64,000 nucleotides of DNA from Pezizomycotina sp. ARF18. Taxonomy: Eukaryota; Ascomycota. Shown here piece after piece: positions 62,599-64,000 of this stretch (position 1 is the first letter of the stretch; each line of letters starts with the position of its first letter). Where the stretch lies: the NCBI GenBank assembly GCA_002224055.1, contig AZLU01000030.1, positions 62,001 to 126,000 of the forward strand. Direction: 5' to 3'. The position numbers and the translations under genes are program-made. Under the pieces are notes generated by a model that worked only from the letters and a program-made list of their open reading frames with translations, ran no database searches and was not told where the DNA came from.

Positions 62599-63005
62599 CA
62601 CGCAGCCCTGTGTGACATTTCTAAATGGCAGACGTCGAAGAGGGATAGAGGGGATTGCGCAGAATAAATAGAACCAGTGAGGCAGTTTCGTCGTTGACAA
62701 TTCTTTCGTAGTTTTGTCGCAGTGTAGATCGTTAATAGAAGAAATACAGGCAACGACGAATGCGGAATAATGTTTTCTCGTACATAGCGCACTAATCGAC
62801 AAAGATACAGCTGCAGAACCAAAGTGACCGTGTGCGAGCTCCAAATGAAAGCCACTCTCACAATCACTGGTAGTAGTAGAATCAAAGTGAGACTTTCATC
62901 AAACTTGATACTAATCTTATCGTCTTCCGGCACTAATGGCGTAAACCTAGGCGATAGAAGTCTTAGTTTATTTCCGAAAATTAAGATCTCGTATTACAAG
63001 AAACC

Positions 63006-63233
63006 GTGATAGCCATCAATCGACATTTATCGGATAGGGAAAGGGAGTCATTTCATATTTTATTTCTTAAACGATCCGCGATTGACGCGATAAGCTCTTA
63101 TAAACCTTCGAAATCGAAATCTTTCGATATCAAGCTCGTGACCTTGCTTCGTCACATCGGGACTTGGAGACGCACTGCGACCTCCATAAGCATACCTCTA
63201 CAAATCGACCTTACGGAGAAATTGCCCTCGTAG
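63006..63233 (+). CDS. Open piece of the repeated unknown family, copy 4
   Basis: A 75-codon frame contains FDIKLVTLLRHIGTWRRTAT and ends QIDLTEKLPS. The DNA aligns with 62034-62270 in copy 3, where the related reading is KLVDFIRRVRSW. It is probably an internal part of the unknown protein. No domain was recognised. Confidence 0.35.
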   Translation: MIAINRHLSDRERESFHILFLKRSAIDAISSYKPSKSKSFDIKLVTLLRHIGTWRRTATSISIPLQIDLTEKLPS

Positions 63234-64000
63234 ATAGATATGCGTCGACCTTGGGGCTCGTAGAAACCCAAAACTGCGAGTCAAACGATACATCCGGACA
63301 CTAAATAATTGCTAGAGCGTCCTTCATGGATATGGCAAAAATAAAGGACCTAGAGTTATGCAGCTCCCGTTCGAACGAACATTCAAGCAGTATACTCTTC
63401 CTCAGGCGAGCACTACGATAGCTCCCGCTCCGTAGGAACGTTGAACCTCCAGGCTATTGGTAATTCAGATTACTCGACGAGGGCGACTTTTGGGAATAAG
63501 TCTCATAGCTGGAGCTTTCGATAGCACATTATTCCAGTTCCAAAGCCCCAGCTTTACATTTTGCCAGAAGTTGGACTGTGACTGGTTAAGAAAGACTATT
63601 CTGACTTTTACCATGATGTTGTCATAAAGGCTATCTGAGAAATCCAATGCGCGCTCGTGAATTACCACAATATAAATCCTTGAACTTGGACAATAACGGT
63701 CGATATTTCTAAAAGACTAGAAGCTGATTGACGCGACCGTGATAATCATTTGGCTACTTGAGTGCAGGAGCGTCCATAAAGTCTTCGAAAGAACATTAGG
63801 GAGATCAATAAAATCTCAGTTATCACCAAAGAAGAGGATACCGCCATAGTTTCATCCACGCGCTACCCAAATGCAGGTACAAAGCAGCCTGAACAGTCTA
63901 ATAACCCGCCATACTTAACTCTGAGCCGTTCCAGTAATCCAAATGCCGTCGTTCTGTGACGACAGCTCACCGAAAAATGCGTAACAACAAACTGCAAAGA

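Larger units (their letters stand above)
54300..64000 (+). repeat. Array of at least three diverged copies of an unrecognised locus
   Basis: Matching landmarks recur in the same order and orientation. 55441 aligns with 57961 (TCAACGAGCGAAA...TTAATTCGG, offset 2520). 55574 aligns with 58093 and 61440. 58351 aligns with 61693 (TCAATACACGCTCG against TCAATGCACGCTCG). 55116 aligns with 60991 (GCTATATT...CGAGTCGG). 56034 aligns with 61905, and 62045 with 63028. An AT-rich spacer at 54370-54455 resembles 60276-60375. Copies are roughly at 55.0-56.4, 57.4-59.0, 60.9-62.3 and (partial) 63.0-63.3 kb. They differ by many substitutions and indels, so the duplications are old. Open pieces on the plus strand suggest the unit was coding. 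Confidence 0.55.

Noticed and set aside
1-64000. CRISPR arrays, rRNA genes, telomere repeats, bacterial-type operons
   Set aside because: None seen. Repeats present are microsatellites, a minisatellite and diverged gene duplications.

Overview
The window looks like nuclear DNA of a filamentous ascomycete (Pezizomycotina). Short GT..AG introns interrupt genes with clear fungal homologues. These are a Zn2Cys6 transcription factor, a PTR2-type peptide transporter, a DUF2235 hydrolase, F-box and BTB proteins, and a spliced tRNA-Thr. A retrotransposon fossil at the left edge has almost no CpA/TpG but keeps CpG, the signature of repeat-induced point mutation (RIP). The genus cannot be told from the sequence.

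Layout. 1-4.35 kb: RIP-saturated Ty1/Copia-like fossil. 4.7-5.7 kb: unrecognised gene with an acidic Ser/Glu/Asp-rich middle. 6.5-9.1 kb: RING/IBR (RBR-type) protein with an RRM-like segment. 9.8-10.6 kb: FMN-binding PaiB-like protein. 13.05-15.1 kb: peptide transporter (minus). 16.8-20.3 kb: weak or unrecognised coding traces. 20.8-22.6 kb: Zn2Cys6 factor (minus). 25.4-31.4 kb: three paralogous F-box/LRR-like genes in alternating orientation. 32.5-34.0 kb: BTB/POZ gene. 35.2-36.1 and 39.3-40.2 kb: a second pair of paralogous F-box genes. Between and after them are unrecognised genes at 36.2-38.5 and 41.2-41.9 kb. 43.05 kb: intron-containing tRNA-Thr. 44-47.9 kb: AT-rich, nearly gene-free. 47.9-49.5 kb: DUF2235 protein (minus). 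51.9-53.1 kb: short-chain dehydrogenase (minus). 53.7-54.1 kb: unrecognised fragment. 54.3-64 kb: an array of at least three diverged copies of an unrecognised locus.

Nearly every recognisable gene is split across frames while its protein sequence stays well conserved. Several breaks are restored by one base in a homopolymer, and a tandem duplicate at 57.4-57.9 kb differs between its halves only by one- or two-base indels. The simplest reading is an unpolished long-read consensus with many indel errors, so most frameshifts in host genes here should not be taken as pseudogenisation. The RIP fossil and the 54-64 kb array do look truly degraded.

Functionally the window is a mix of housekeeping or metabolic genes (transport, redox, hydrolase) and a run of lineage-expanded candidate ubiquitin-ligase adaptor genes (F-box, BTB) with an RBR protein further left. 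No operon-like logic applies. No system could be shown to be new; the best candidate for undescribed biology is the unnamed repeated gene family at 54-64 kb.
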